A stretch of 64,000 nucleotides of DNA from assembly GCA_004352715.1 (NCBI GenBank), contig SCFE01000017.1, positions 885,053-949,052 of the forward strand, written 5' to 3'. The position numbers and the translations under genes were made by a program. This stretch comes from Hofstenia miamia (Eukaryota; Xenacoelomorpha; Acoela). Below, piece by piece: positions 24,061 to 39,000 of this stretch (position 1 is its first letter; every line of letters begins with the position of its first letter). The notes beneath the pieces are model-generated. The model did no database searches. It worked only from the letters and a program-made list of their open reading frames with translations, and was not told the DNA's origin.

Positions 24061-27000
24061 TATTTTATTGAGAAAGTAAATAGGTATATTTATTTAGATG
24101 TGCTGACCTGATTATTGAGCAAAAAATTGTTGGATTTTAACAATATACTTTCTGGTGAAAATTTGTGTTGCAAAATTTGCCCACTTATTTCTTAACTTTA
24201 GTTATTTTAAGTTATTGCATGTAAGTTAGTAGAAATGCTGCAACAAGTGGCTGCAATAGATAGTTAAGTATACTTTTGTTTTTGTAATAACTTCAATTTC
24301 AGTTGGATGACTTTAGGTGTTAAAATTAACCGACACATTATTGTGTGCAGACTACCGAATACAAGCTCGTGTTTTACCAACACTGATGACTTTAGCCGCA
24401 TCTTTTGATTCACCTGGTAGTCCGAAGCGTTTAGTAGCTCAAAAGGCTTTGGCATTCCTGCAGTCTCTCTATGGAAAAGAGGCCGATCCATCAACACAAC
24501 GCAGTTGTTGGTTGCGGCTTATTATCACTCACGGGCAATCATCCGTTCCTCCAATTCCAGTGAATAACTATTTTCGGTAAATATGGTTATAAATCATTCT
24601 AGTATACTTAGGCTAATTGAAAATATTTCAGAATCAAGAGAATAGTCGTTTCCCAACAGTGTAGTTAACATGACTTATCAATAGGGCAACCGAAATGCTA
24701 TATGCCCACTTTTCGTTTTGTGTGAAACATCTTATAAATATATTTAAAGGCATTTAACATTGTTATATTTTTCCTACAGTTATTTTATATTTTGAAATTT
24801 GCTTAGACATTCATCCTATTTCATTTCTAAGAATATCTAGAATATAAGATTAACTTTGTTCTCAATTGAATAAGAAATTCGTTTAAAACTATTTTATTCA
24901 TGTCCTGTGATGGTTTTCTTGAAGCATAGATGGATGGTTTCATAGTAAACCTATCTACTGATTTTTTTAGAGCCTTAGTTAATGACATTTAAATCTTCTT
25001 TGCTTGAATTTCAAGATGATTTTATGCATTATATTAGTTAGATTTTGTATACGTTGGTTGATGTCATGCTTATAATACCATCCTTGTTTCATTTTTGTGA
25101 AATATAGGCATACAGATTTTCTCTTTACTTACTGAGCACACGGTGCAGTTAGCAGTCTGCAGGGAGAATGATGAGGCTGTAGCGAAGACAAAGTTTAGGA
25201 AGTAGCATTTCAATTTATTAAAACATTTCTTTGTTTACTGTACTTCAGCCAAACTAGAATACAAGCGCATTTACATAAGGATGGGCATTGATTAGAATAT
25301 CAGCATTCGCTTCCATCGTCAAATAAGTTTCTGAAGCATATTCCGCAACTATCCGCACTTGAAAATCCCGAAAAAAAATGGATTGGTTTTTTCACCCGTC
25401 CTATATACTACCCAAAATGCAAATATAACTGAATTAAGCATATTTAAAAATTTCTTAGACGTAACAATGTTACAATGTAAAGCAAAATTTACAATTTGTA
25501 CAAATGTTATGTCTTGAAGGCACAAACATCTTTCGAAATATTCCCCGCCTGCTGCTGTGGTAGCACACATGCAACTTCTCGCATTAGACATGGTTAATAT
25601 TTGGTCCTACTAAATCGAACTATTTGTTCTTAAATCCACTTTAAGTATCAACAGCATCCACACAATTCTTAAAAAAATCAATCTACATCCAATCCGCATC
25701 TGCGCGGATTGCCGATATCTACAGATTCACTTGGACATCCGCATCCCTTTACGTCAGGACATTTGACACATTCTGGGAAGACTTCATCGAGTCCCAATAT
25801 TACGCTATTTTAAGAAACTGCATTTAAATGTTTTCATGTCTAAAATTCCAGCTTCTAAGCAATTACATACGAAGAATTTTTATTTGTAACAATTTATAAG
25901 CAAGTTTTGTGTCACAATTTTGAGTTAATTTTCGTTGTAAGTTGAGGGTCGTACGTATTTTATTTTCCAGGGAATAATTCCTTTCATTTCTATTTTTTAC
26001 TGAAGTCCTTATTTTGGATTTTTATTTAGATGAGTTTATTTTAGATTCGGAGAGTCACCCTTTCAGCAATTATTGAGATTCATTCAACGATGTGAAATTA
26101 TGAATAATCTCCAGAACAGTGATAAGTGGAACTTTGGTTACATACTCACTACTCTGACTTTATTACGTAGTACTATGTCACTGATGTCACAGGACGATCT
26201 CATCAGTGAAACACCGATAAAATTTTTGAAGTCAATTGCACAATATTTTCAACCTGATATGCGAACATTCTCGTCTCTAGAGTACAGTGTAGCGCATAAA
26301 CAGAAAACAAATGTTCTCATGAATTTATTCGATACACTTTTCATGGTATGCTTATTTACCTTAATTTATAATGATATACCTTTCTTTCAGCCCTTATTTA
26401 CAAAAATCAAATTCTGAATTTGTGTTAGAAGTGTAGGTATAGCTTCAGTGTATACATAAATACAAGTATCTTTTGATAACAACATTTTAAACAATTGGTT
26501 AGGATTGCGTTTCTCAAAAATCTGAATATTTACATTTTTTTAAATTAAGAACTTAGACAATATTCGATTTATGAACCTAAGGTTTTAGACAAACAATCCA
26601 TGATATGCTCCCATATGCGTCTAATTTATACTGTTGTTCTAAATTCACTATGAAAACAGTGCTAATGGTTCAGCATAATTATGTATCTTTAAAATTGCTT
26701 ATTTCTATTACTCGTAAAGACGTTATGAAAAATGTAACTTAATTCTCTCTCGTCATGGTTCTTATTGATGATAATACAGGCAGTTTTTGTATGAATTTCA
26801 ACTTTGTAATACATTTTGTATAATTATTACCTAGATTTTAAAATTAACTGAAATTTCAATCTCCTAATACGTCGTTTTGACAATTAGTTTCGAGATTATT
26901 TTTGAATATTTCGGAAAACCAATTGGCTTCGTTCTTCAAATTATTCAAAAGCAATTCTATGTGTATTTCTTATATTTCTATTGTTGTATCCGTTAGTGTA

Positions 27001-30000
27001 TATGTACAAGTTTTGCAAATGTGTACATATATTGTAAATTGTGTATAATATACAATTTGAGAATACAGCAAAAATGCAATAGGAAAATACATAAATATGT
27101 TATTGAAGATAACGGTCGCTTTTTCTATGGTCGTGACTGAAGACATTTATTACATAAGAACAGATTGATCTAAAAGTTTCATATCTGAATTCTTCCAAGG
27201 ATACGAAAGAGCAGAGTTGCTTTATTTGCCCCTATTAATTTATTTCCCACAAATTTTAATTTAGTTGCGGGCAAACAAGGCCCACTGTTTATAGTAGGCC
27301 TTGGTGCCAGCTATTTTCTTATAATCCCCGCCAGTTTGGCAATATTTGATCTTTATATTCGATTTGCAATGAATTTTCTCGGTTTAATCCGATCATCAAT
27401 AGTTATTGAGAGGAAATAGACATTGGTAAACACAGTCTAGCTGTTATACATTGCCTTCCTGTTGAATTTAGACGTTTGCATTAAATCTCAAAAGCTGACT
27501 TATGATAAATCTAAAACTGCATAAATATGTTCCATTGCTCTAAACCTACTTGCCTTTTTCGATTAATTTTCTAACGTCTCTTAAAGACTTCACCTAGCAC
27601 TACATTTTCTTGACTTTTGTAATTATTATTATAAAGTTTAAACGGCGAACCTCTGCTCATTTTTCGAGAACTGAGATTCTCATTTTATGTAGGTTATTGA
27701 TGATGATTTATTCAGAATTTACAGAATTGATGAGAAATTAAAACTAACATTTTTTTCAATCTGAAGGCCAGTGCAAGTAAAAAAATCGAAGAATGTATTG
27801 AAGACTGTGGGGAGATGAATAATACTTTCATCAAATTGAAAATATTGAAACTGATTGCTTATTCATGTCGAATGATTTTGGAATCCATTGGTTCATCATT
27901 TCCACTCACCCTGAGTACAAGATAGAAATCATGGAAGTGCTTTCAAATATAGTTATTAATTATATCAAACTCAACCTTCCAAGTTGTCTCACACTCAAAT
28001 GTGATGTAACAAAGAACAACAATAACATTGAGATGGCTGCATTGGCATATGATGTCTGAGATGCTGATTATAAATAGCAACTCCTAGACATCTTCAATTG
28101 GAAAAATCTAACTCCAGATATATCAGTTATATAATATAATTGTATCCTTTATAGTGATTCTGGTTTCGAATAGAATTTATTAATATTTTCTCTCAAATAG
28201 TACATATTAAAACAGGAATATAAAATTCGCTTTTCCATACTGCTTTCTACTTTTGTCCATATCAATTAATTAATTTTATTTGCCATGTAGACATTTTAAA
28301 AGCGGTTTTTGTATTTAACACCACAGGAATCATTGTAGCCTTTGAAATTTCGAGCAACCTCTTTAATGATCTAGTTTAAAATTAACTTTAATTGCATGTA
28401 ATACTGGCATAAAAAAAATCGCATGTTCATTCTAAATTATTACAGGAAGGTTGTGAAACTTACAAGAACATAGCTGCAGATCTTCTTTATGACATTGTGA
28501 ATTGCATTCGTGATGCATGTGTTGGAAATGATGTATTTTTTGCCCGCAGTCAATTGTTAAACACAATGTCTTCGGAATACTTTCTTCTAATCGGCCATCT
28601 CTCTCTACAACATCCTTCTCGAGAAATGCTGGAGAAAATCGACTTTTATTCTGCTGCAGTAGCTGCTGTTACTCAGGTATTTTTTGAGATTTGCTTTATT
28701 GCGATGGTTTAATTTATTATCAAAACTTACTCTAGGAATGCAATGATGCTCTTTATAAATTATGCATATCGTGCCTGAACTACGCAAATGATCGTAACGC
28801 CAGAATGGTTTTACAGTGCGCACTCAGTTGCAAACATTTGGAAGTGCGTCTTTATGCTACAAGGTACATATTTTAGTTTTAGCATTTTCTCTTTTGTTAT
28901 AATAACCAAGCATTTGTGTCTGATCATTTTCTTTCTTTCATTGTATATAAAGGGACGGATAAAATATATAAATTGCAATTGCTAAGAAACCAAGTTCAAC
29001 ATAATTTACCCGACTTTTTGCTTTTCTACGACTTCTTACATTAATACAACTATTTATTTGTCCAAAGCAAACTTTGGGCTTGGAAACACTATTGCAAAAT
29101 CATCAATCCCTTGTTCATTAAAACTCAATAATTTTTCAAAGTTGCCTTTGTATTTACTTTCAGCCGTTTTTTGTATGTCCCGTCTGTGAAACTGACTCAT
29201 TTGAGACAATGCTGTCCCACATTTTCCGTATGCACGTTGGGCCAATGTCAATTTTTTTGAGTTCGTGATTGGTCCTGTGAATGTATTTATTGATATGCAC
29301 TTTCATTTTGTTTCAATTTTATCAACACCTGTAGAAAACACCAATGTTGGTTCACATTCAAAATTTTTCCGGTATTCATTCAAATGGAAGTTCAAAATTT
29401 CAGTAAAAGTAATAAAAACAGTCGTTTAATGCTCATCTTAAGTTCTTTTGGAACAAAAGGTTGATCTGGTTTGAGTTTTTCAAAATCGCTCACCTTCAGG
29501 ATAAATCCTGGTCTAGTAATTAGCTTAACCTGAATCACGAAAGACATGTACGCCCTTAATTCTTTATATTGTTCCAATTTAAAATTTATTTGAATAAGAA
29601 CTTTTTTGACAAGTTCAATAGTGGGAACTTTACCAAAAAGTTCAATTTGACTATGCGGTTTTTCTCTACGCGAGGATTTATTGAACAACCTCGACTCCTC
29701 AGATATCAAATGTTCCCATTTCTTTATATCAAATTGAATTCTAGATTCGTTGAGGTTTATGTATTCCAATAGATATTTTAATGCCGCCAGATATAAGGCA
29801 ATAGTAGACGGTTTCAATTCGTTATTATTTGCAAATTCAGTCACCTTATCTAAAAAATTGATCAAATCACTAAAAAATTTTATTTTACTCATCAATTTCA
29901 GAAATGGGGATACGGATACAAAAAAGTTACTTAAAATGTGCATATGAGTGGATTTAGCAGTTTTTTGTAGGTATAAACCTGTCTAAAATCTCACAATTCC

Positions 30001-33000
30001 GCTCTTTATCAAAAAATAAAAAAGATTTAACAAAAATAGCATCTTTGATGGCTTTCGTAAATAAATCAATGTTATTCATTTCAAAAATGTGGTGATTTTG
30101 GTTATGACTCCGATTATTTGTAAATCACGGAGAACATTCTTGCACCCGGGGTTGTATGCGTTTCCTTATTTGCTTTCTTTTTTAGATTGTTCAAGATCTA
30201 GATGCAGAAAATTGGGTGATAGTGATTTGTCAAATGATATATATATATATATATATATATATATTTCGTTGTTAAACAGTTTTTCCATCTAGATTTTTCG
30301 GAGTACTGTTACGAGCTTATGAGGCCGATCGCTTCCAGTCTTGGATGTTAGAAGCCTTAATTGTGCAACTCTACGATAAAGATGCAAGCGTATCTGCTGC
30401 CGCTTTTGATATTATTGAAGAGGCTTGTGAACAACATCGACATCTTAGAGTACTTTTCTCTTTTAAGCCATCTCTTTTGCATTTGGGGGATCGAGGAAGA
30501 CTGCTTTTTTCTAAGTACTTTCAACTTGTCGATGGATTTGAATTTTTACGTGATCATAATATGCTAGCATATGAGGTATTTTTCTTTATATATTGTACTC
30601 TTTATATGATTTCTTATTTTTTTCATTTTTCTATTGATATTTTAAATTTTTCATGTCATTTAGGTGCAATTGTGGAAGGATGAGTTTTGTACCAGATATG
30701 TGTCATTAGTTCAGGCTAAGCTCGACATTGCTTTTTGCAAGCACGCTGTTGGAATTGATGGATCGTGTGTACGTACCCACTGTGGTGATGAATGTCTTCA
30801 AAAATCACCAGCTCATCTTCCGAACCATCTGTTTGGAGAACTTTGTCATCATACAAATGGTGCCCAATACCTCCTAAACATGGGCATTGTTGAATGGGTT
30901 TGCAATGAATTGAAACTGGCAGATCTAACCCCAGAAGGTAATTGCATCTGCACTTACGTTTATTAACCACATATTAAATGCGAAAACATTTTATATACAT
31001 ACTTATAGCAAAAATTTAATTTTACGAAATGACATCGCTAATATTAAGTAACTAATAGATATTTTAGTGTAGTTAATAAATTCCAAATTCTTGAATCTTT
31101 TTTGTGTCTGATTCTACTTTCCATAGGTATTACGCGTGTTAAGGCCGCTTTGTGGTCTGTTTCACACATGGCTAGCTCTCCTGCTGGGTTGGATGTACTA
31201 CCAGATTGGGCTGTAGCTTGGGTTGTGAAACTCGCTGAAGAGCATTATGTTTACTCCGTTAGAGGTACTGCGCTTTACGCTGCTGGATTAATAGGCCTTC
31301 ATGTCGATGGTGCTTTATCTCTCTCAACTTTTGGATGGATCAGTATTCAAAGAAGCGCACTTCATGGCCGCAAAGGGTGTAATCGAAGTGATGATCCATT
31401 TTTCAGTTCCTCATTGGAATTAGATTCGTATAGTGCAGATAATGTAGTAGTAAGGAATAATTTTACCTCAATTGTTATTCTTAGCACTGTTAAGCAATTT
31501 CATGACAAAATCTTAAGGACAATCACTCAAAATTTCAAAAATCATGGAAAAACTACATTTTTAGGCTAAACTTGAGTACTTTCGGTGTGCTTCCAGCTTT
31601 AAAATAATTTTTAATTTTCTTTAAATATTTGAAGGAAATATTGGATATTATAGATTATGCTGCTTTTATTTTTTATTAGAAGCACACTTAGGAGTCCCAA
31701 GGTCACTGATTCTTGTATAAGCTAAATCTGGTTTTGCTTGTACCCATGTTTAGTGTAATTGAGAACAGTAATTTCCCTTACTTTAGTGTACTTTTTAGAC
31801 ACGAAGATCCACAATCTCATCTCCAAGATCGAAGCTACGTCAATTCGATATGCCACAGCCGAGCGATTATGTACCCTGTCGTAAAATGTACAAATTTCGA
31901 CAGACTCCGCATCAGCATAAGTTTTATTTTAATCCTACGTGGACGGCCAGTGGGCCGCTGAAGATTACTTCAACCATAGACTCCGATTCACTGGCACTTA
32001 TTAATAGTGTGAAGAATTTATTTACCACCAAGCGTGATGCCCAAGTACATATTTTCATTTTTTATAACCTACAAGTTTTTTACACGAAATATAACCGTTT
32101 TGTACTAATGCTTTACATTACAAGTGATAATACGCATCTCATGCCTATATTATTATTATTATTATTAACATGGTTTATACGCCAATTACAAAAAGGCGTG
32201 GTTTCATGATTTCTCACGAAGCAGGATTGTAATACGCAGTAAATATGTAAGTCTTCAACTACTTCTTGAATTGTGTATACGAATCCAAGACCTTAAGATT
32301 AGTTGAGAGTGCATTCCATGATGTCGGGCTATGAATGGCAATTGATCGATAGCCAATTGAAGTTTTATAAGCAGGAACGCAGAAATCAACTTCAGTTGAC
32401 AGTCTACTAGATCTCCTAGTGGATGAATCTTTTCGCTTAGTGAAACAGCTAATAAGGTAGTTCGGTAGTCTGTAGTTGCGACACGCTATATACCTTATCG
32501 TTAGAACCTTGTACTGAATTCTAGATTTAATCGGCAGCCAATGAATGTCATGCATTAGGGGCGAAATATGGCATCTTCGTTGCTTTACCGAGTAAAGGAC
32601 TCTTATAGCTTGATTCTGTATCTTTTGCAATTTCTTTATCAGCACATCAGGTAGTCCGACGTATAATGAATTGCAGTAATCCAGTCGAGAAAGAATGGTT
32701 GACTGAATTACTAATTGAGCGGAGTAAAAACTAAGAAAAGGTCTAGCTGCTCTGATTTCACGGAGATAATATATACAATTGGAACACACAGCATTGATCT
32801 GGGATTCCCACGCGATGTGCTCATCAATGGTAAAACCAAGAGTTTTTAACTTGTTTGTAATTGGTACGGTGTCTCCCATTAATTGAAAAGTTTTAGGAAC
32901 GTGAAACTTGCAATTTCTTTTAGAACGAATAACGATTAACTTAGTTTTAGATTCGTTCATCTTTAAAAAAGTCATGGCACACCATTTTGAAATTTCACTT

Positions 33001-36000
33001 GTAATTGAATTTACGAATGATTGCGATTCCTCCAATGAAGTATCAACTGAAAAATAGATCTCGTTGTCGTCCGCATATATGTGATACATAACATTTTGTG
33101 ACTTGAGTAAATAAGCCAAGGGTAGCAGGTAAATCTGAAAAAGTAGTCTTTGCTATTTGCACATTTTCGAAATTTGTTTTCATATGATTGCTTCTTTTTT
33201 CCGAACATTGATTTGTTGAATTCTCTTGATTTTAGCTTGTATGCCTCTTTTGTTTGAGTAGTTGGATTACGTCGATATTTGCGTTCTAATGAGCGACGCT
33301 GTCGTTTCAAAGCTCGCAGCTCTTCATCATAATAGCTGCATTCATGGTGCACTATAGAAATCGTCCGAAGCAGACACAATCATTGAGTAGTATCTCGCAG
33401 CTCCAACAGAAAGTTCTCGGAGTAAGCATCAACATCTACATCGTTGTCATTTTCCCCACATGACTTGTGTCAGTCCAGATGTCAGAATTTTCTAAAGAGT
33501 TCAAATAATCAGCAAAAGAAAATGTTTTCCATTTTCGATATGAAATTACACACGGAATCGGCTTAGGCTTCTTTTCATCTAACTGGAATTGTACACCAGT
33601 GTGAACGGTTTTAATGTCAAAACATGGAAATACTGATACTACATGAGGAGAGTTGGTGATTACTAAATCCAATATTTTTCCAGCAGGATGCGTGGGGAAA
33701 GTAACAAGCTGATTCAGATCCAATTCCCTGAGAAGGGCGTTTACCTGCTTAGTTTTTGAATCACGGCGATTGTTCATATGCACATTGAAATCACCGGTAA
33801 CAATCAGACATTTGTAATTAATCGTCAATGGAGTTATTAATCATAGAACATGTTCATAAAATTAGTAAAATTGCCATTTGGCGGTCTATAGAACATTACG
33901 AAACAGACAGTACGTGTTGGAAGAATTAGTAACACAGTAAGAGACTCGCAGTCATAATGTCATTGGCTTTCCAAAACCTGAACTGACACTGTTATACTTT
34001 TATAGATCAACAGGATTCTACCACCGCGACAGTCGGGCCTAAACAACAATGTTGTAGAATTGCACTATCAGGTTCATTGGAGACAATCCAGGATTCAGTA
34101 ATAGCTATTACATCTAAATTATCGGCTTTTATAAAATTATTGACATCGTGGTATTTGATACGAACGGACTGCAAGTTATGCGTGCAAAAGCGGATTTCTT
34201 GTTCATCTAGTCAGTTGCGGTCTACAGATCTTTGCCATTCACGATCTTCTTCTTTGAGGAAAAATCGTCTTACAATGACGTCAGAAGGCCAGAAATCCTG
34301 AAACTCTACAGTGGTAGTGCTTTTTTCATCAAACACACAATGGAACGATTTGAAATATGCACCTTCGCGGGTAACATATCTAATATGTAGTACTTTAACA
34401 GAGGCATCAGCACAATAACTTACTATATCCTCCTCGCAGCATTGCTGTGATACACGTCCAATAAACATGTGCTTTCGGTCGATTCGGATCATCGGATTTC
34501 TTCTTTCCAATAATTTCACTGTTATTCTTGCGACGTTTTCACAAGCCAGTATTTCGTGAGTTGACTGAAGATGACTGCTGTTCTAGTTCGTCGGCTTTTC
34601 TCTTACTCGTAGAGTCCATGATGTTTACTGAACAGCAGCTATCCAAGCGCTGACGGAGAACGGCATGATCTTTCAGCTTATTTGACCACAAAGGCTTCGC
34701 TGGCATGTTGAGTTTATCAGCAAGTGCTTTCACATCACGTTTCAGTTCATTTTGACTCTGCAGAATCGAATCGATTTTCGACACCTTTTCTTCCATTACT
34801 TGTAAATTTCGATGCATTTCATTACGATCAGATACTATATTGATACATGGAGTGCAACAACAGTAAATAGCGCCAGCTTCAGTTTCGCAACAAACATCAT
34901 CATTGATACCAATGCATTTTCTATGTGCTAATGTATTATTGCAGTTGAAACAACGTAAATTATTATCAGTGAGAAAATCAAGAACGCAAACAAAACACGA
35001 CCGACCAGTCATGCGTCCAATATTACTCTGCTTCAACATTTTATTTTTTAGTGAATGAGGTTGTTATAGAGGGCGTTGTTTTACTTTGTGGTGCATACAA
35101 TTATTTCATGCTTTATTCTTTAAAGATGTTTAATGATTTCGAAAGCACAAGAAAAATGTCTAAATAAAGAAGATTCTTTGGTAAGAAATGCTGAATTCAC
35201 TTTGTCTTACACTTACTTGGTTTCGCTTTTCTGTCAGAAAGAAATTAGAAGTGGAGAAACTTTTTTCCAATGATACACTTACGAACAACATTCCAAACTA
35301 AGCTCTGTGAATTTTAATGAAACAGCCCACATGTAAATATCAATTTACTGTTTCTGAGAATCTATCTCATTTTCTTTCTTTTTCATACCAGTGATGTCTC
35401 AAAATATCGTTGACGTTGTTTGTTGTTTTTTCAGTTTCATGCCTATGCTATGCTGGGATTTCTTCAGTTTCGTCATCTTCAACAATTTCAACACTCGAAT
35501 CTTTTCAGGAGCAAACTCTCCAAGATCGATGTTGTGCACTTCTAAATATTTTTGACACTTGGGGCAATGAATTACCATTTTTAAATCAGAGATCGACAAA
35601 CGCACATTTCATATGCTATTAATAACATTATGTGTGCACTTATCGCATAGCATGTAAATTTCAATGCATTTTAGACCAAGTTTTTGTGTTAATTACTTAT
35701 AACAATATAATTTTAAATTTATTGAAACATTTCATGTCAAATTTAAAAATATTGATTATTTGCTGCTTCTTTACCCTTATTAGTGATTTGATCTTTAATT
35801 GTATTATCTTATTTTATTTTATTATGAAAAATATTATTTTTATAAAGTAATATTTTATACGAAAAATGAGATAGTATTAGGAAGAGATTTACACAACATT
35901 CATCCATACAACATTTCCATCATGACGAAATTCAAAGTCATTGAGCGTTTTATGCATTCACTTACCATGCTGAGCACTTATAGAACATTGCATACCATGC

Positions 36001-39000
36001 AATCCAGAAAAACATATGTCCAAGTAATGCATTTTTGGAGAGTAGTTAATATCAAGTTTTTTTAATGATTCAAACATAGTGCTGACAAATGTTCTTTTTT
36101 CAGTCACAGGTAAGTCTGTGGGCATGAGGAAGTTGAAAGTACACATTGGCTTCCTCCTTGATTAAAAGTTGACAAAAACATTTGTGAACTTCATCATTTT
36201 GAGGTCCATTTAGTATGCCTATTTTTACTTTCATGCCTAACAATCTTAGAAATAAATTGTGAAGAGCGTGTCTAGCATCTTATTTTTTTATTCCCTTTAA
36301 AAATGGTTAAGAAACATCGAATTTTATTTGCAATGTAGGCAAAGTGATATGCTCAGCATCTCGTTATTACCCCCATTGGCTTTCCCATTCAATTCCGAGT
36401 GCATTTTGTTTTTGTGAGTGTAAAAATTAAATACATACGTGGGTGACGAATATTACCTGAGCTGTTTAGATCACATAAAATTTAAAACATTTTTAAATCT
36501 CCACAAACTTCCATAATATCCTCCATCCCAGAAGCAACAGTGACATACTTTTTTTACAATCAGTTATTACTTGGGAATAGGAGCCAACAAGTCATTCGAC
36601 TATATAAGTGCAACTTTATTTCCTGAAGTAGAACTTTCAAGAAATATAACTGTGTCAGATGCATTGCAAGTCCCAAAAATACATTCAATGAGAGAGGGTA
36701 TGTTTGTGCATTGAGAATATTTCTCAGATTGGATTTGCTTCCATTGTCTGTTCTTTTATAAACATTTTTCATAATTAAATAATAGGTCAAATCATTAATA
36801 AAGGTAAACAAGGAGCAAATAATCAATATTTTTAAATTTGCCATGAAATGTTTCAATAAATTTAAAAAAATATTGTTATCCGTAATCAACACAAAAAATT
36901 GATCAAAAATGTATTAAAATTTACTTGCTATACGACAGTGTATTCAAACAATATTTAAGAAAAAGTATAAAAATCTGGTGTATTCAGTTTAGCCGAATAT
37001 TACAGCCTGTTAAAAGAATCCCTGAAAATATAATCCATCTGAATATTCGGAACCAATACTACTATAAAGGTCTATACGTTCGTTGATTCCTTTTGGGATA
37101 ACAACTGTAATCTATCAGCTTTCATTTCAAAAGAAGATATTTCATTCTAATGTAGTTTAATCATTGAATCAGAGAAAAATAACGTATTTTGACAAATTAT
37201 AGTTGCAGTCACAATATGTAAATCATAGCACATATAGAATTTCTTAAAATTATCAAGTTAAGTTTTCCATTGCCTGCTAACATATTTTACATGAAATACA
37301 TTTTCATAATATTGATATTTGTTCAATTGTTTAACAGGTCATCCATTATGTTAAATCAGCTTTTTTGTCATTTTGAATTTTAAGCCGAGATATTTTAGCT
37401 AAAGTAACTTTTCGGGTATTGCTTGTAACAAGGCTCTAATTAAGATTTTCTTGAGAGGTATGCAGATATCGATTGTCACCCATGACGATAGTTATCGCGA
37501 ATGATGTGGTCTTCTAAAATTTGTGGGGTTTTTCTAAACATGAAATTTACGAAAATGTAGACGTGTTTCGCTACCTTGCACATATAATTTACTAAATAAA
37601 GAAAATATGCTTTCTTAGCTTAATCAACATTAACTTTTGCTTTTAACACCCTGAACCCTAATTTTTTGAAATTAAATTATTTAAATTTCTTAAAAATATA
37701 TGTTTCAAGTACAATGTATTATATTTTTATCGTAACTTCATGACATTTTTGACAACATTACAAATCATTTTGCCATACTTCTGTTTCATTTTGAGAACAG
37801 AATATGCTTAACGCGCTTGTTCGTAAAACAAACACTACATTTTAAAGAATCTGTTTGATGTTTACTCTTTTATCATCATCGGTTAGAAAGTGACACCAAT
37901 TTTGATAAAAATTGTTTCGTGTGAATTTGTGCTTAAATTATCTATTGATAGAATTAAACACAGGGTTGCATATTTTCCATTCATATCCTAGATCTTTGGC
38001 GAAAACTGAGATCTAATTCTTTGGGGACCTAAATAGAAGTGTGATACAAATTTTTGTGCATGTACACATCTTATTCCACAAAAATTACTTGTTTCAATTT
38101 CAAATTTATTACACACAAATCTATTATTTTCGCGGGTCATCTGCTGTTCTTTGTTGCTACATCTGTGTTTGGGCGAATGACTCCATCTCAAGTCCATGTA
38201 ATTTCTCAAACTTTAATTCAAGCACGTTTATTGGTAGCAGCTTGTTTCTTCGTAAATCACTTAGAATCATGCTCTTGTGGTTCTGAAGTGCTGTGGGGTG
38301 TAGTACCTTCAGGTCTGCAGACATTATACTCTACCGTTTTGCACAAAATTATGAATTATGGAATGCATTATCAGGATTTTTGGAAAATTAAAAAACACAT
38401 TTCATTTTCTTATAGCCTTGTAGAGAGCTCAATTGGCCAGGTCGTCTCGTTCAGTACAGCAATTTTTCGACTGAGATCTGTTCTGGGTTGTAAACAGCCT
38501 TAATTCAATGGAATTCAGAATACTAGTTATGAATTGTTTTTCGTTTATTCGCTGTCTTGTTGTCTATTGCCCCCTGAAGTTTTTCGTTCATTGTTTTCAA
38601 ATCTCAAATTGTGAAATGCATTTTATGAGCATATGAAGTTTGTTACACATCGCTGAAGAAGAAGTATACTAGAAAGTCCAAAAATACTTAGTATGCGGCC
38701 TCTGGCTGCCCAGTCATTTTTATAGATAGAATTTGTAAAATTATGCCTAAATTTGTTAGCCTCTTACGGAGTTTGAACCAGTTTGGATCAATAGTAACAG
38801 TGGCGATTTTTATCTGTATGCATTTTGGAATTTTTAATCCTTTCCGTTATTTTCAATCCGAAATTGAGTTATTACCTTTGAAATTTAGATCTGGTTCTAG
38901 CTTTGCTGAACATTTTGAAATCATTTATATTAATTTATATTATATCAGATATACGTAGTCATAGAATTTTATAATTTTAACAAACTGTTAACATTTATTT

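Noticed and set aside
35410-35622. Frame with SSVSSSSTISTLE behind an excellent acceptor, considered as a Rictor linker exon
   Set aside because: Exon 14 ends in phase 0, which gives a different frame at the acceptor; the minus strand carries a better zinc-finger-like reading.
38054-38503. 149-codon plus-strand frame in rictor intron 14
   Set aside because: No similarity to Rictor or to any family I know. Overlapping frames on both strands are equally open, and no phase-compatible splice sites tie it to exons 14 and 15.
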